Source of the DNA: a virus
Strand: one strand, 5' to 3'
DNA: 20,202 nucleotides
Virus record (IMG/VR): IMGVR_UViG_3300045996_000628
Location: 1-20,202 of that record
A program made the translations under genes and the position numbers. Under the pieces are notes generated by a model. It searched no databases. It had not been told where the DNA came from and saw only the letters and a list, made by a program, of their open reading frames with translations. Each line of letters opens with the position of its first letter. Within the stretch, counting starts at the first letter, position 1. Positions 6,557 through 13,638 of this stretch are shown here, piece after piece.

Positions 6557-7386
6557 GCCTCCAGAAGGGTCACGTTCACATTTTCGAGGGGGAAGAGCGG
6601 GGATTCGGTCGGCATCTGATCAATAACGACCTTCATCGAACCACCGCCGAGTTGCCAGTCGGTAGCGCTTGCCCCAATTTCTACCTGCGCCGCCGCGATC
6701 GAAATGTCGGGCGCCGAATCAGCGAAGTAGAGCACAGGGTCGAGAGCCCCGATACCGGCAGGAACCGTGACGGTCCATGTGTATCGAGCCCACGAGGTGG
6801 TAATCGGGATGTCTGCCGAGTAACCGCTATCGCCACTCTGACCATTCCGGTTGTAGTAGTCAACGATCCAACGTAGATTGGCAGCCGTCGAGCCCTTGAT
6901 ATAAGCACTCGCTGTGACCACGTCACCCGGGTTGACCGCTGCAGGGTTGTTACGGGCTAGACGGAACCATGCCGCAGCAGACCGATTGGTCCACTTGCAT
7001 GCCCATCCACCAGCGCCCACACCTGTCGGCCAGTCGTTCACACGAACGGTAGCGCCCTGAGTCACACCCGAGCCTCGAGCCGTGCCTCCACCAACCTTGG
7101 GGAAGCACGACTCGGGGACCAGACGGTTCTTACGAAGTGGGTTGATCAAATAATACGGACCCGGAATCAACCGAGTCCGCATCGCATCCAACCATTCCCA
7201 CTCGTCGTAATCCATGTATGTGAACGAGAGCGGCACACTCTGTCGAAATCCTGTGATATCGATCTGCCGAGCGCCGGAGAGACCTTGGTGGATCCCTCCG
7301 TAACGCTCAACAGTGATGCCGATATCCGGCTCGGGGCAGGAGAGAGCCCGCAGGTCCCCGATGGGGCCTAGGTACCACGTGCTCAT
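6553..7386 (-). CDS. Distal tail (Dit-like) minor tail protein with carbohydrate-binding-like insert
   Basis: This 277-aa protein follows the tape measure, the usual place of the distal tail protein that joins the tube to the tip hub. Residues 1-98 have Dit-like features: a short strand-rich start, GFRQSVPLSFTYMDYDEWEWLDAM and GPYYLINPLRKNRL. From about 107 to 248 there is a jelly-roll-like domain resembling carbohydrate-binding modules (CBM_4_9-type pattern: VNPGDVVTASAYIKG, then SWARYTWTVTVPAG, and AAAQVEIGASATDW). A short C-terminal strand (250-277) returns to the core. The ATG overlaps the tape-measure stop as ATGA. Dit with inserted binding modules is known in other siphoviruses, where they aid host attachment. 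Confidence 0.85.
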   Translation of the reverse strand: MSTWYLGPIGDLRALSCPEPDIGITVERYGGIHQGLSGARQIDITGFRQSVPLSFTYMDYDEWEWLDAMRTRLIPGPYYLINPLRKNRLVPESCFPKVGGGTARGSGVTQGATVRVNDWPTGVGAGGWACKWTNRSAAAWFRLARNNPAAVNPGDVVTASAYIKGSTAANLRWIVDYYNRNGQSGDSGYSADIPITTSWARYTWTVTVPAGIGALDPVLYFADSAPDISIAAAQVEIGASATDWQLGGGSMKVVIDQMPTESPLFPLENVNVTLLEA

Positions 7387-10049
7387 CCCCGCCTCCGATT
7401 CATAAGGTTCGTCTTGTTAACCATCTTGGCGACGCCAGACGGATCGAACTGGATATCCCACGACCAGTTGGACATGGCTTCCAACACCCGACTGACCAAT
7501 GCATCAGCCATGCCAGAACCACCCGAACCGGCTCCCAGCTTGACCAGAGAGTTACTCAAGTCCTGAGCAGGGGTCACTCGGCCCGTTACTGGCGGCGTGA
7601 AAGAGCCCATCGTCCCGGCCATGAGGAAATCTTGACCCGACATCGTCGAGTACATCTCCATGCCGGCTTCGTTGGCAGTGTACGTCGACCCAGCCGATAC
7701 AGGGCCTCCGTCTTCACGGCCTTGGTCTCGAGCCTTGTCAACCAGCGAACCACCCTTGAGCCCACCCTTGATGTTGTTCATCAAGTTGTTCCAGGCATCG
7801 CCCAAGTCTCCGATGATTCCCTTGACCCAGTTGATGGGACCTGCGAACGCACCTGTGATGACGCCCCACAAACCGCTCAATGCGCTCGACACCGCGTCGA
7901 CTACAGTCCAGAAGATGTCCACGATGAAGTCGATTCCCGACTTTACCGTGTCCCTGATCCAGGAGATCACGTCGGATACGAGCTTCCATACCCAATCCCA
8001 CGCAGCCCGGGTGGCGGCGACGATCGAGTCCCAGTTCGCGATAATCAGAACGACCAAGGCCACGATCGCCGCGATGATCCACCCGACCGGGCCCATTGCG
8101 ATTACCCAAGCGGCAGCCATGCGAATTGCGTTTGCCGTCGCAGCCGCAGCCATCCCAACCCAAGCAGCAATCCACGCCACGGCAGTACGTGCGGCATTCG
8201 CCACAGCCGCCGCAGTCATCTTCACGAAGTTCGCGATAGCCTGTGCGGCCATGATGGCGTAGTAACGAGCCGTGAACGCCGCGCTTCGAGTAGCCGAAGC
8301 GATCCAAGCAGCCGAAGCCTTGCCGGCATTGACGATAGCTTGTGCCGCGATCTGCATCCACGCGAACACCCATCGGGCCGCCGTCGTGATAGCCGAACCC
8401 ACACTCGCCAGCGCGGCCTTAGCCATCTTCGAGAAAGCCTTACCGACATCGCCCAGGATGCCGCCTGCGGCCCGCATGGCCCCGATGGAGTCGCTGATAG
8501 CGACGATGCCCTTAGCAGCCGTAGCGGCCAACTTGAAGGCGGTGACAAGGCCAATAAGCGCGATAACCAGCGGGACGACCCAACCCTTGTTCTCCGACAG
8601 CCACCGGCCGAGGGCCTGTAGCATAGGACCAAGGGTGTTGATCGCAGCCACCAGAACGACTCCGAGGACTCGCACGAACTCCTTGATAAAGGGCATTGAA
8701 GACTGCAGGATGCGGCCAATCTCAGCGATCAGCTTGCCGAATACCTCCGAACCGACCTCGACCACATAACGGATGGCGTCGCCGATTTGCTTGAAAGCGT
8801 TCTTAGTGCTCTCCAAGGCCGACCAGTTCTGGAACGACTCAGTAATGCGTTCCATCATGTCCCCGAACGACTCGCCACCCCGTAGCGCGGCAAAGATGTT
8901 CTTGAAACCTTCGACGACGTTGCCGATGACTCGGCCCATCTGCTTGATCTTCTCGATCGTGTTCTCGATCCACTCTCGCATCTCGCCGGTCTTGCGAGCT
9001 TCAGCAGCCCAATCCGAGAACTTCTTGGTTACGTCACTCAGGGCGGAACCCCACTCAACGAAGAAGCTCGAGCCGACGACCGCGAAGTCCTTCAGAGCAG
9101 AACCGACGTTGGCCAGGACTGGCTTCATGGCCTTGAGGCCCTGAGTGGTGTTTACACCGATCCGAGTCAGATCGTCTTGCGACTCCTGGGTCGTGGCCAT
9201 CTTAACCCATTCCTGGACCATGCCACGAATCCCGCCGGCAGCGCCGGCCAATCCGGTCTTCACACCCGGGAGAAGTTCCTTCAAACTACGGAACGACTCA
9301 TCCATACCCTCGAACAGACGTTCCTGGACGACCTTTCGGATCTCGCCGAGAGGTTCCTTGAACTCTGCTAGCGCTCGAGCTGCCGACTGAGCTGAAGGCG
9401 TAAGGTCCTTCAGAGCCTCCTCAAAGGCCGCAGGATCCCCGGAGGAACTTAGGGCCTTGAAGAATCCCTGCGTGCCTACAACGAGAGATGCGATGGCAAT
9501 AGAGGCCCCTGCCAAGATGCCCGGAATGATGGCGAGTGCGCCACCCAGAACCTGAGCAGCACCCCCTGCCGCAGCTAGCAGGTGCGGGAACGTCAGAAGC
9601 ACCGCTCCGATTGCCGTGGCGTATCCGAGGAGACGACCCCAAGTGACCAGGTCAACAGGGATCTTGATTTTGTAGCCCTTGACCGCCTTGTCAATAATCT
9701 TTAGCTGAGTCTTGATAGTGGCGATCGTCTTACCCATGTCGATGTGTGCCCACAGGTTGATCGCACCAACCGCCTTCTGGGCCAGATTCTTCAACCGACG
9801 CGTCTTCTTGACCACGTCATCGCCGTCGACATCTACCTTAAGCTTGATAGCGTCTTTCTTGGCCTGTTCCTTGATTTTCTTCAACTCGGTCTTGAGACCG
9901 GTGGCATCCAGGACAGCTTCGACCTCAGCCTTGACACTCTTCAGGATCCCCTGCAGTTCACGCTTGAGGTCTTCGCCAAACTTCGACGTATCGGGCACAA
10001 CCCTGACAGACGCCCGACTGACTTCCTGACCACCCGGGCCGTCTGCCAT
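7383..10049 (-). CDS. Tail tape measure protein
   Basis: At 888 aa this is the longest protein of the window and sits right after the tail chaperone pair. It sets tail length and is ejected with DNA; at the general rule of about 0.15 nm per residue the tail would be near 130 nm. The N-terminus is rich in charged helices (20-125). Hydrophobic segments occur at about 140-195, 490-510 and 648-676 (VGWIIAAIVALVVLIIANW), and an alanine-rich helical region (about 550-650) has a loosely repeating AxxxAxAW pattern typical of tape measures. The C-terminus is glycine- and methionine-containing and probably attaches to the tail tip. An AAGGGAGA ribosome-binding site precedes the ATG. No peptidase or lysozyme domain was recognised. 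Confidence 0.95.
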   Translation of the reverse strand: MADGPGGQEVSRASVRVVPDTSKFGEDLKRELQGILKSVKAEVEAVLDATGLKTELKKIKEQAKKDAIKLKVDVDGDDVVKKTRRLKNLAQKAVGAINLWAHIDMGKTIATIKTQLKIIDKAVKGYKIKIPVDLVTWGRLLGYATAIGAVLLTFPHLLAAAGGAAQVLGGALAIIPGILAGASIAIASLVVGTQGFFKALSSSGDPAAFEEALKDLTPSAQSAARALAEFKEPLGEIRKVVQERLFEGMDESFRSLKELLPGVKTGLAGAAGGIRGMVQEWVKMATTQESQDDLTRIGVNTTQGLKAMKPVLANVGSALKDFAVVGSSFFVEWGSALSDVTKKFSDWAAEARKTGEMREWIENTIEKIKQMGRVIGNVVEGFKNIFAALRGGESFGDMMERITESFQNWSALESTKNAFKQIGDAIRYVVEVGSEVFGKLIAEIGRILQSSMPFIKEFVRVLGVVLVAAINTLGPMLQALGRWLSENKGWVVPLVIALIGLVTAFKLAATAAKGIVAISDSIGAMRAAGGILGDVGKAFSKMAKAALASVGSAITTAARWVFAWMQIAAQAIVNAGKASAAWIASATRSAAFTARYYAIMAAQAIANFVKMTAAAVANAARTAVAWIAAWVGMAAAATANAIRMAAAWVIAMGPVGWIIAAIVALVVLIIANWDSIVAATRAAWDWVWKLVSDVISWIRDTVKSGIDFIVDIFWTVVDAVSSALSGLWGVITGAFAGPINWVKGIIGDLGDAWNNLMNNIKGGLKGGSLVDKARDQGREDGGPVSAGSTYTANEAGMEMYSTMSGQDFLMAGTMGSFTPPVTGRVTPAQDLSNSLVKLGAGSGGSGMADALVSRVLEAMSNWSWDIQFDPSGVAKMVNKTNLMNRRRG

Positions 10050-10051
10050 GG

Positions 10052-10869
10052 TTATTCTCCCTTGGGATTGACCGCTCTACGACGAGCTGCCTCGAGTTGT
10101 TTGGCTGCTACCGCCGCGAACATAGTCCTGTGCTTAGGCCGTGGTTTCTTAGCTGGTCGATCTGGAACCGGAACGGGATCCGGAGGAGCTACCTTCTTGG
10201 CGTCCTTCTTGTCCATGTTCGCCATCATGAAGGCATAGTTACCATCTCGAACAGCGTCGATCAAGCTGGCCAAGAAGTAACGCTCGGCGTCCCACCCTCT
10301 GAACTCCGGACCACCACGCAGCATGGCTATCGTCCTCGAGCCTGGCGGTAGTTGCCGGACGAGGGCGAGAATCATGCGCGGAGTGTAAGATGAACCTGGT
10401 CGAGTCGGCCAGATCTCGACCAGGTTCAACCCGTAATACTCTTGCAGATCGGCCAGCACGGACTCGCCGTGCTCTTCGATCAGGCAGGCGAGTCCGTAGC
10501 TTCCCCCGGCTTGGTCGCCTCCGTCCACATGGACAGCAGCGTCATGTGCTTCAGGAGATCGTTGCCGAGGTACTTGACCATGTGTGCGCCCTTGCCGTCC
10601 TTGGTGACAGAACGGAGGACGAACTTAACGGTCGCGACCGTCTTGTCCTCGTCCAGGTCGTCATCGACCTCGATCGGGTTGCCCTCGTCGTCCGTTTCGA
10701 TCTTGCCGTCCAGCTCCTTCAGCTTCTCGATAACCGCCTCGCGAACCTTCTTGTCGACGCGCAAGAGCGACTGCAGGACGAACTCGTCGTCGCCGAACCG
10801 GAGAACCAGCGGGGCGTACTTCTTCTCGATTGCGGCGTCGATGTCTTCGAGGGTGATGACGTTGCTCAT
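10052..10869 (-). CDS. Tail assembly chaperone, long form (gpG-T-like) made by -1 frameshift
   Basis: The second chaperone reading frame (open from 10528 to 10052) has no good independent start and lies in the -1 frame of the upstream chaperone, overlapping its end. A -1 slip at the GGGGGAA site gives one 272-aa protein: about 123 residues shared with the short form, then about 149 unique residues with ILALVRQLPPGSRTIAML, a YFLASLIDAVRDGNYAFMMAN helix region, and a basic proline-rich tail (PPDPVPVPDRPAKKPRPKH). Conserved frameshifting in this gene pair is general in long-tailed phages. The product helps tape measure and tail tube assemble and is not usually kept in the virion. Only two bases separate the stop from the tape-measure ATG. 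Confidence 0.87.
10480..10869 (-). CDS. Tail assembly chaperone, short form (gpG-like)
   Basis: The zero-frame product is 129 aa, starting MSNVITLEDIDAAIEKKY. I chose the ATG at 10869 because GAGAGG lies about ten bases upstream; the longer open frame to 10929 has no ribosome-binding site and begins in the leader. The protein is acidic and helical, with an aspartate/glutamate-rich region (about 55-75), as is common for gpG-type chaperones. It is the first gene after the terminator that follows the major tail protein. Most ribosomes should make this form, with a minority slipping to make the long form. Confidence 0.88.
   Translation of the reverse strand: MSNVITLEDIDAAIEKKYAPLVLRFGDDEFVLQSLLRVDKKVREAVIEKLKELDGKIETDDEGNPIEVDDDLDEDKTVATVKFVLRSVTKDGKGAHMVKYLGNDLLKHMTLLSMWTEATKPGEATDSPA
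10501..10507 (-). promoter_or_regulatory. Programmed -1 ribosomal frameshift site (G GGG GAA)
   Basis: On the minus strand the zero-frame codons read CCG GGG GAA GCT, containing the heptamer G GGG GAA. After a one-base slip the P-site Gly codon re-pairs with GGG and the A-site Glu tRNA with GGA (one G-U pair). The -1 frame then reads S-Y-G-L-A-C-L into the second chaperone frame, while the zero frame stops at TGA 21 bases downstream. The site lies within the only overlap of the two frames, as expected for tail chaperone genes. Confidence 0.85.
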
Positions 10870-10955
10870 GGTGGCGAACCTCTCGTAGATAGTTACATTG
10901 CAAAAGCCTGAACTGGGAAAACATCCCAAATCAGGGGTCTGACATGATCAGCGGA

Positions 10956-11002
10956 CAAAAGAAAAGCGGGGGTCGAGCGGTCCGCCAGGAACTCGACCCC
11001 CG
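10956..11002 (-). terminator. Rho-independent terminator after the major tail protein gene
   Basis: On the minus strand, CGGGGGTCGAG pairs perfectly with CTCGACCCCCG (11 base pairs, 14-base loop) and is followed by CTTTTCTTTT. It begins about 12 bases after the major tail protein stop at 11014. It would end or reduce transcription between the highly expressed capsid/tail tube genes and the chaperone/tape measure genes, which need less product. About 86 bases separate it from the chaperone start; a small inverted repeat (TGGGA, 5 bases, TCCCA at 10914-10928) lies there, but I see no clear promoter consensus. Confidence 0.88.
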
Positions 11003-11013
11003 TGATCGGAGGA

Positions 11014-11595
11014 TCAGGGCGTGTCGACACCCGGGATCCAGAGGAACTTCAACTGCGTCGCAGCCGCCGGCCGGTCGAGCACCGTGGCCCGCATCGGCAG
11101 AACACCGAAGTCGTCGACTGCCAGGCCGATCGCGTCCTCGCGCCGGAGACCGGCGTTGTTGGCGTAGAAGGCGATCTTGTTCGAACCGTCGACCAGGACC
11201 ACCAGGAACGAGGACTTGGTCTCGCCACCCACGGGCGCGTTCGTACCGTAGGAAGCACCTGTCGCCTCGTTCGGGGCGCCGTAGTACAGCTCGAACGTGT
11301 CGGCGTCGAACTGGACGAGGTTGAAGGTTACGAAGTCCACCGGGGGATCGGTCTGAACCGTCTTCAGTGCCGACTTCTGCCAGGTGCCCTTGGTCTCGGT
11401 GTCCCCACCATCGAAGCCGAACTCCGGCAGATCGTCACGAGAAGTGTGACCGATGATCTCGAAGCCGGTCAAAACGGTCGCCTCATCGACGAAATCGAAG
11501 ATCTGCTGCTCAGTCGGAGGGGCAACGTTGCTCGCCGCCGCCTTGTAGATGTACCCGTTAGCCGCCGTGAAGACAGCATCGTCATTAAGCGCCAT
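11014..11595 (-). CDS. Major tail (tube) protein
   Basis: This 193-aa protein polymerises into the tail tube. It sits after the tail terminator gene and before the terminator and chaperone pair, the standard place. It is beta-rich and acidic, starting MALNDDAVFTAANGYIYKA, with a THS-like tube fold pattern: GFEIIGHTSRDDLPEF, KGTWQKSALKTVQTDPPVDF, and SSFLVVLVDGSNKIAFYANNAGL near the end. No C-terminal Ig-like extension is present. A strong AAAGGAG precedes the ATG, fitting high expression. A hairpin terminator follows directly. Confidence 0.9.
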   Translation of the reverse strand: MALNDDAVFTAANGYIYKAAASNVAPPTEQQIFDFVDEATVLTGFEIIGHTSRDDLPEFGFDGGDTETKGTWQKSALKTVQTDPPVDFVTFNLVQFDADTFELYYGAPNEATGASYGTNAPVGGETKSSFLVVLVDGSNKIAFYANNAGLRREDAIGLAVDDFGVLPMRATVLDRPAAATQLKFLWIPGVDTP

Positions 11596-11608
11596 CGTGG
11601 CGTCTCCT

Positions 11609-12052
11609 TTACGTTGAACGTGCGGGCCTGAGGCCCAATTGGATCAGACCCTGGATACGCCAGGTGTCGTCGTACGGCGAATCGAACTGGGTAGGCCCCA
11701 TCGTCTCGAAGTACGAATGCAGATGGCCAGAACCCGGAACGACGATCTGCAGCTTGACCATTTCCTGCAGAAGGAATCGGGCGTCGAGGTACAAGTCCTC
11801 GGTGCCCGTTAGGCCAAGCTTCTTGTCGCCGTACGCTGTCAGCTCGATCACCGGGCGGTCGAGCTGGTCAGGACGCTGAGCATGCGCAAGGCCGCCCAGC
11901 CGGCGGACGTTAACGATGGGGTACGTGCGATCCTTCACGTCACGAACCCATGAACCCACAATGATACCAGGGTATGCGACAGTCAACTCTGATCGGAGAT
12001 ACGGGAGCACCACAGAGTGAATTCGAGGGATCCGACGTCGCGCTAGAGCCAT
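11609..12052 (-). CDS. Tail terminator protein (probable)
   Basis: The 147-aa product lies directly before the major tail protein gene, where siphoviruses encode the protein that caps the finished tail tube and joins it to the head. It has the size and alternating helix-strand pattern of the family: an N-terminal helix (IHSVVLPYLRSEL), a GSWVRD strand, a YPIVNVRRLGGL block, then RPVIELTAYG and LYLDARFLLQEMV, as seen in gpU/gp17-like terminators. The ATG overlaps the preceding stop as TGATG. Assignment rests on position and pattern. Confidence 0.75.
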   Translation of the reverse strand: MALARRRIPRIHSVVLPYLRSELTVAYPGIIVGSWVRDVKDRTYPIVNVRRLGGLAHAQRPDQLDRPVIELTAYGDKKLGLTGTEDLYLDARFLLQEMVKLQIVVPGSGHLHSYFETMGPTQFDSPYDDTWRIQGLIQLGLRPARST

Positions 12053-12369
12053 CAGATCACCCCTGCCGCTCGAAGAAGGATGTATTGACCTACGACGTAT
12101 CGTGGGAATGCGGCGTTGTGGACGAAGTGCCCGAACTCTACGCTCAACGGAGCCGGCCCCACGAGGGAAACGGAGTAGTCGAGCGTGCCGTATTTGGTGT
12201 TGCGAGGACGACCGCCTTCGATGCTGTGTCGTCCCTGATCCCGAGTAGCTGCCAGATTCCGGCGAGCCTTGGTCTCGATGTCGACACCAGTGGTCAACAC
12301 GGCCATCTGAACGCTTTCCAGACGCGCGATCGTCTTAGCGCAGGTCTTGTAAATCGTTACCCTAGCCAT
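12052..12369 (-). CDS. Neck/head-tail joining protein (HK97 gp10-like or DUF5403-like)
   Basis: This 105-aa basic protein lies third among the four short genes between capsid and tail tube. It has an N-terminal helix, a SIEGGRPRNTKYGTLDY turn region and an APLSVEFGHFVHN motif. Short proteins with a VE(F/Y)GH strand in this position are usually classed as HK97 gp10-like or related joining proteins. Its ATG overlaps the upstream stop as TAATG. The precise role, tail completion or neck, is inferred from synteny. Confidence 0.7.
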   Translation of the reverse strand: MARVTIYKTCAKTIARLESVQMAVLTTGVDIETKARRNLAATRDQGRHSIEGGRPRNTKYGTLDYSVSLVGPAPLSVEFGHFVHNAAFPRYVVGQYILLRAAGVI

Positions 12370-12731
12370 TAGCTGCGCCTAATCTGGTAGTCCGTGTGCT
12401 TAGTACGCCGACTACCTCGATAGAAGGTGGGCTTCCCCACCACCGTCCAGCGTTCACCAAGCCACTCGATCTCAGACTGCGGAGTGAGTACGGGGTTTTC
12501 CGAATCCCACTTCCGGGTGAATCGCAAGCGGTAGACCTCTTCGGATTCGTAACCTTCGTTGTCCTGTTCCGCTCGCCGAGCACTCGTCCCCGATTGTCGA
12601 GCAGGTTGGACTTCCGCCTTGGCGGACACTCCGACTTCCGATAGTCGGTACATAATGTTCTGGTCGTCGTCGAGATACTGCTCTGCGTAGTAGATCACGA
12701 CGTCTTCATCGGCGCGGTCCAAGAGAGCCAT
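12369..12731 (-). CDS. Head-closure/stopper protein (probable)
   Basis: The likely product is 120 aa, starting MALLDRADED at 12731, where the ATG overlaps the stop of the adaptor gene (TAATG) and GGGAG lies upstream. A longer open frame to 12785 lies inside the adaptor gene and is not preferred. The sequence is beta-rich, with VVIYYAEQYLDDD early, EEVYRLRFTRKW in the middle and WLGERWTVVGKPTFYRGSRR near the end. The IEWLGERWTVVG pattern is typical of head-closure proteins (HK97 gp7/SPP1 gp16 type), which seal the connector after packaging. Assignment rests on pattern and synteny. Confidence 0.72.
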   Translation of the reverse strand: MALLDRADEDVVIYYAEQYLDDDQNIMYRLSEVGVSAKAEVQPARQSGTSARRAEQDNEGYESEEVYRLRFTRKWDSENPVLTPQSEIEWLGERWTVVGKPTFYRGSRRTKHTDYQIRRS

Positions 12732-13204
12732 TACGGGTAGCTCCCATCGATCAGGTAGTCCTGACCGGGCACGTTCAATCCCCACGCCAGCGACGGATCG
12801 AAGTCAGCCGGAGGACCGTACACCGGAATCGGCAGCGTCGGAGCGATGACAAACATCCTGCCGTCGCTCAACCCCAGTAGCGCCCATTCGTCGTCGGTGA
12901 TCTCGAGTTTTCCGCTCGCCACCTGCTGGTAGATCGCGTAGCTGTAGTTGCCGTCTGATTCCTGAGAAAGCCCTTCAGGATTTCGAATCAACCGAAGAAC
13001 CATCTCGGATTCCACCAGCACTACAACCGCCTCGTCGAGGTGATTCGGATGCTCGGGATCCGAGATCCGGTCGTCGAGGTCGGGGATCTTGTGCTTGATC
13101 AGCAGTTCGGCGTCCCCAAGCCGGGTGGTGACGAGGGCCGTCAAGCGCTCGTCCAGATCCTGCTCGTAGCGGTCCTGAACGTCCTGAGCAGTTGCGTAAG
13201 CCAT
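12731..13204 (-). CDS. Head-tail connector/adaptor protein (gp6/gp15-like)
   Basis: The 157-aa product starts MAYATAQDVQDRYEQDLDE. I chose the ATG at 13204 because GGGAGG ends about five bases before it, while the GTG at 13210 would sit directly on the Shine-Dalgarno. The helical N-terminal half (YATAQDVQDRY, TRLGDAELLIKHKIPDLDD, DEAVVVLVESEMVLRLIRNPEG) is the classic pattern of the adaptor that docks on the portal. The C-terminal half includes a GNYSYAIY block and a proline-rich end. It is the first of four translationally coupled connector genes. Confidence 0.83.
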   Translation of the reverse strand: MAYATAQDVQDRYEQDLDERLTALVTTRLGDAELLIKHKIPDLDDRISDPEHPNHLDEAVVVLVESEMVLRLIRNPEGLSQESDGNYSYAIYQQVASGKLEITDDEWALLGLSDGRMFVIAPTLPIPVYGPPADFDPSLAWGLNVPGQDYLIDGSYP

Positions 13205-13219
13205 CGTCACCCTCCCGGG

Positions 13220-13579
13220 TCAGTTGTTCTTGTGCGCTTCGGTGTAGGCGATGTACGCCTCGGCGGGAACTCGACCTCGAGCCGGAACCCGAATGTCGGT
13301 GTTCGCCTTAGCCCACGCTCGGACGTCAGCGGCGGAAGGGTCCTCAGAAGCCGTCTCCGGCTCCGAATCCTCTTCCTGAGTGTCATCACCCTCGGAGTTC
13401 CCATTGACGTCGTCAGCGGGCTCCTGGGAGGCAGGAACAGCCACGTCGTCGAACTCTGGTTCCGGGACGACCGGAGAATCGACCGTGACCCGCTTCCAGT
13501 CTCGACTCTGCAGCAACCTCTTGGCGCGCTCGTCACCGATACTGACGATCCCGCCGCCTTGCGTAGATTCAATCTTCAC
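13220..13579 (-). CDS. Acidic head-region protein with Lsr2-like C-terminal DNA-binding module
   Basis: This 119-aa protein has three parts. Residues 1-32 (GGGIVSIGDERAKRLLQSRDWK) resemble a short domain common in phage genes beside the capsid gene. Residues 35-80 are a very acidic, probably disordered linker. Residues 82-116 (SAADVRAWAKANTD, then PARGRVPAEAYIAYTEAH) match the pattern of the C-terminal DNA-binding domain of Lsr2, the actinobacterial nucleoid protein, including the RGR minor-groove hook at 101-103 and the following PAE helix. The start is GTG at 13579 with GGAAAGG seven bases upstream; it lies 21 bases after the hairpin that follows the capsid gene. Role unknown: DNA contact in the head, a regulatory role, or a protein-binding use of the fold are all possible. 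Confidence 0.82.
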   Translation of the reverse strand: MKIESTQGGGIVSIGDERAKRLLQSRDWKRVTVDSPVVPEPEFDDVAVPASQEPADDVNGNSEGDDTQEEDSEPETASEDPSAADVRAWAKANTDIRVPARGRVPAEAYIAYTEAHKNN

Positions 13580-13599
13580 AGCACTGCCTTTCCGGAGAA

Positions 13600-13623
13600 G
13601 GCCGGGAGCCGAAGCCCCCGGCC
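13600..13623 (-). other. Very stable UUCG-capped hairpin after the major capsid gene
   Basis: The minus-strand RNA would form a ten-pair stem (GGCCGGGGGC with GCTCCCGGCC, including one G-U pair) closed by a UUCG tetraloop. It lies 15 bases past the capsid stop and 20 bases before the next start. There is no U-tract (UUCUCC follows), so it is a poor intrinsic terminator. It may protect the capsid message 3' end or partly attenuate read-through. Confidence 0.75.
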
Positions 13624-13638
13624 ACTCACGTAGTTAGA

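Noticed and set aside
8110-8400. Repetitive alanine-rich stretch in the tape measure as a possible recent tandem repeat or CRISPR-like array
   Set aside because: The bases are not repeated exactly and spacing is irregular; this is the amino-acid periodicity usual in tape measure proteins.
7632-8621. 329-codon open frame on the plus strand
   Set aside because: Antisense to the tape measure; an Arg/His/Ser-rich translation typical of a shadow frame.
10870-10929. Upstream ATG at 10929 for the tail chaperone
   Set aside because: No ribosome-binding site, and the extra 20 residues look like translated leader; ATG 10869 has GAGAGG upstream.
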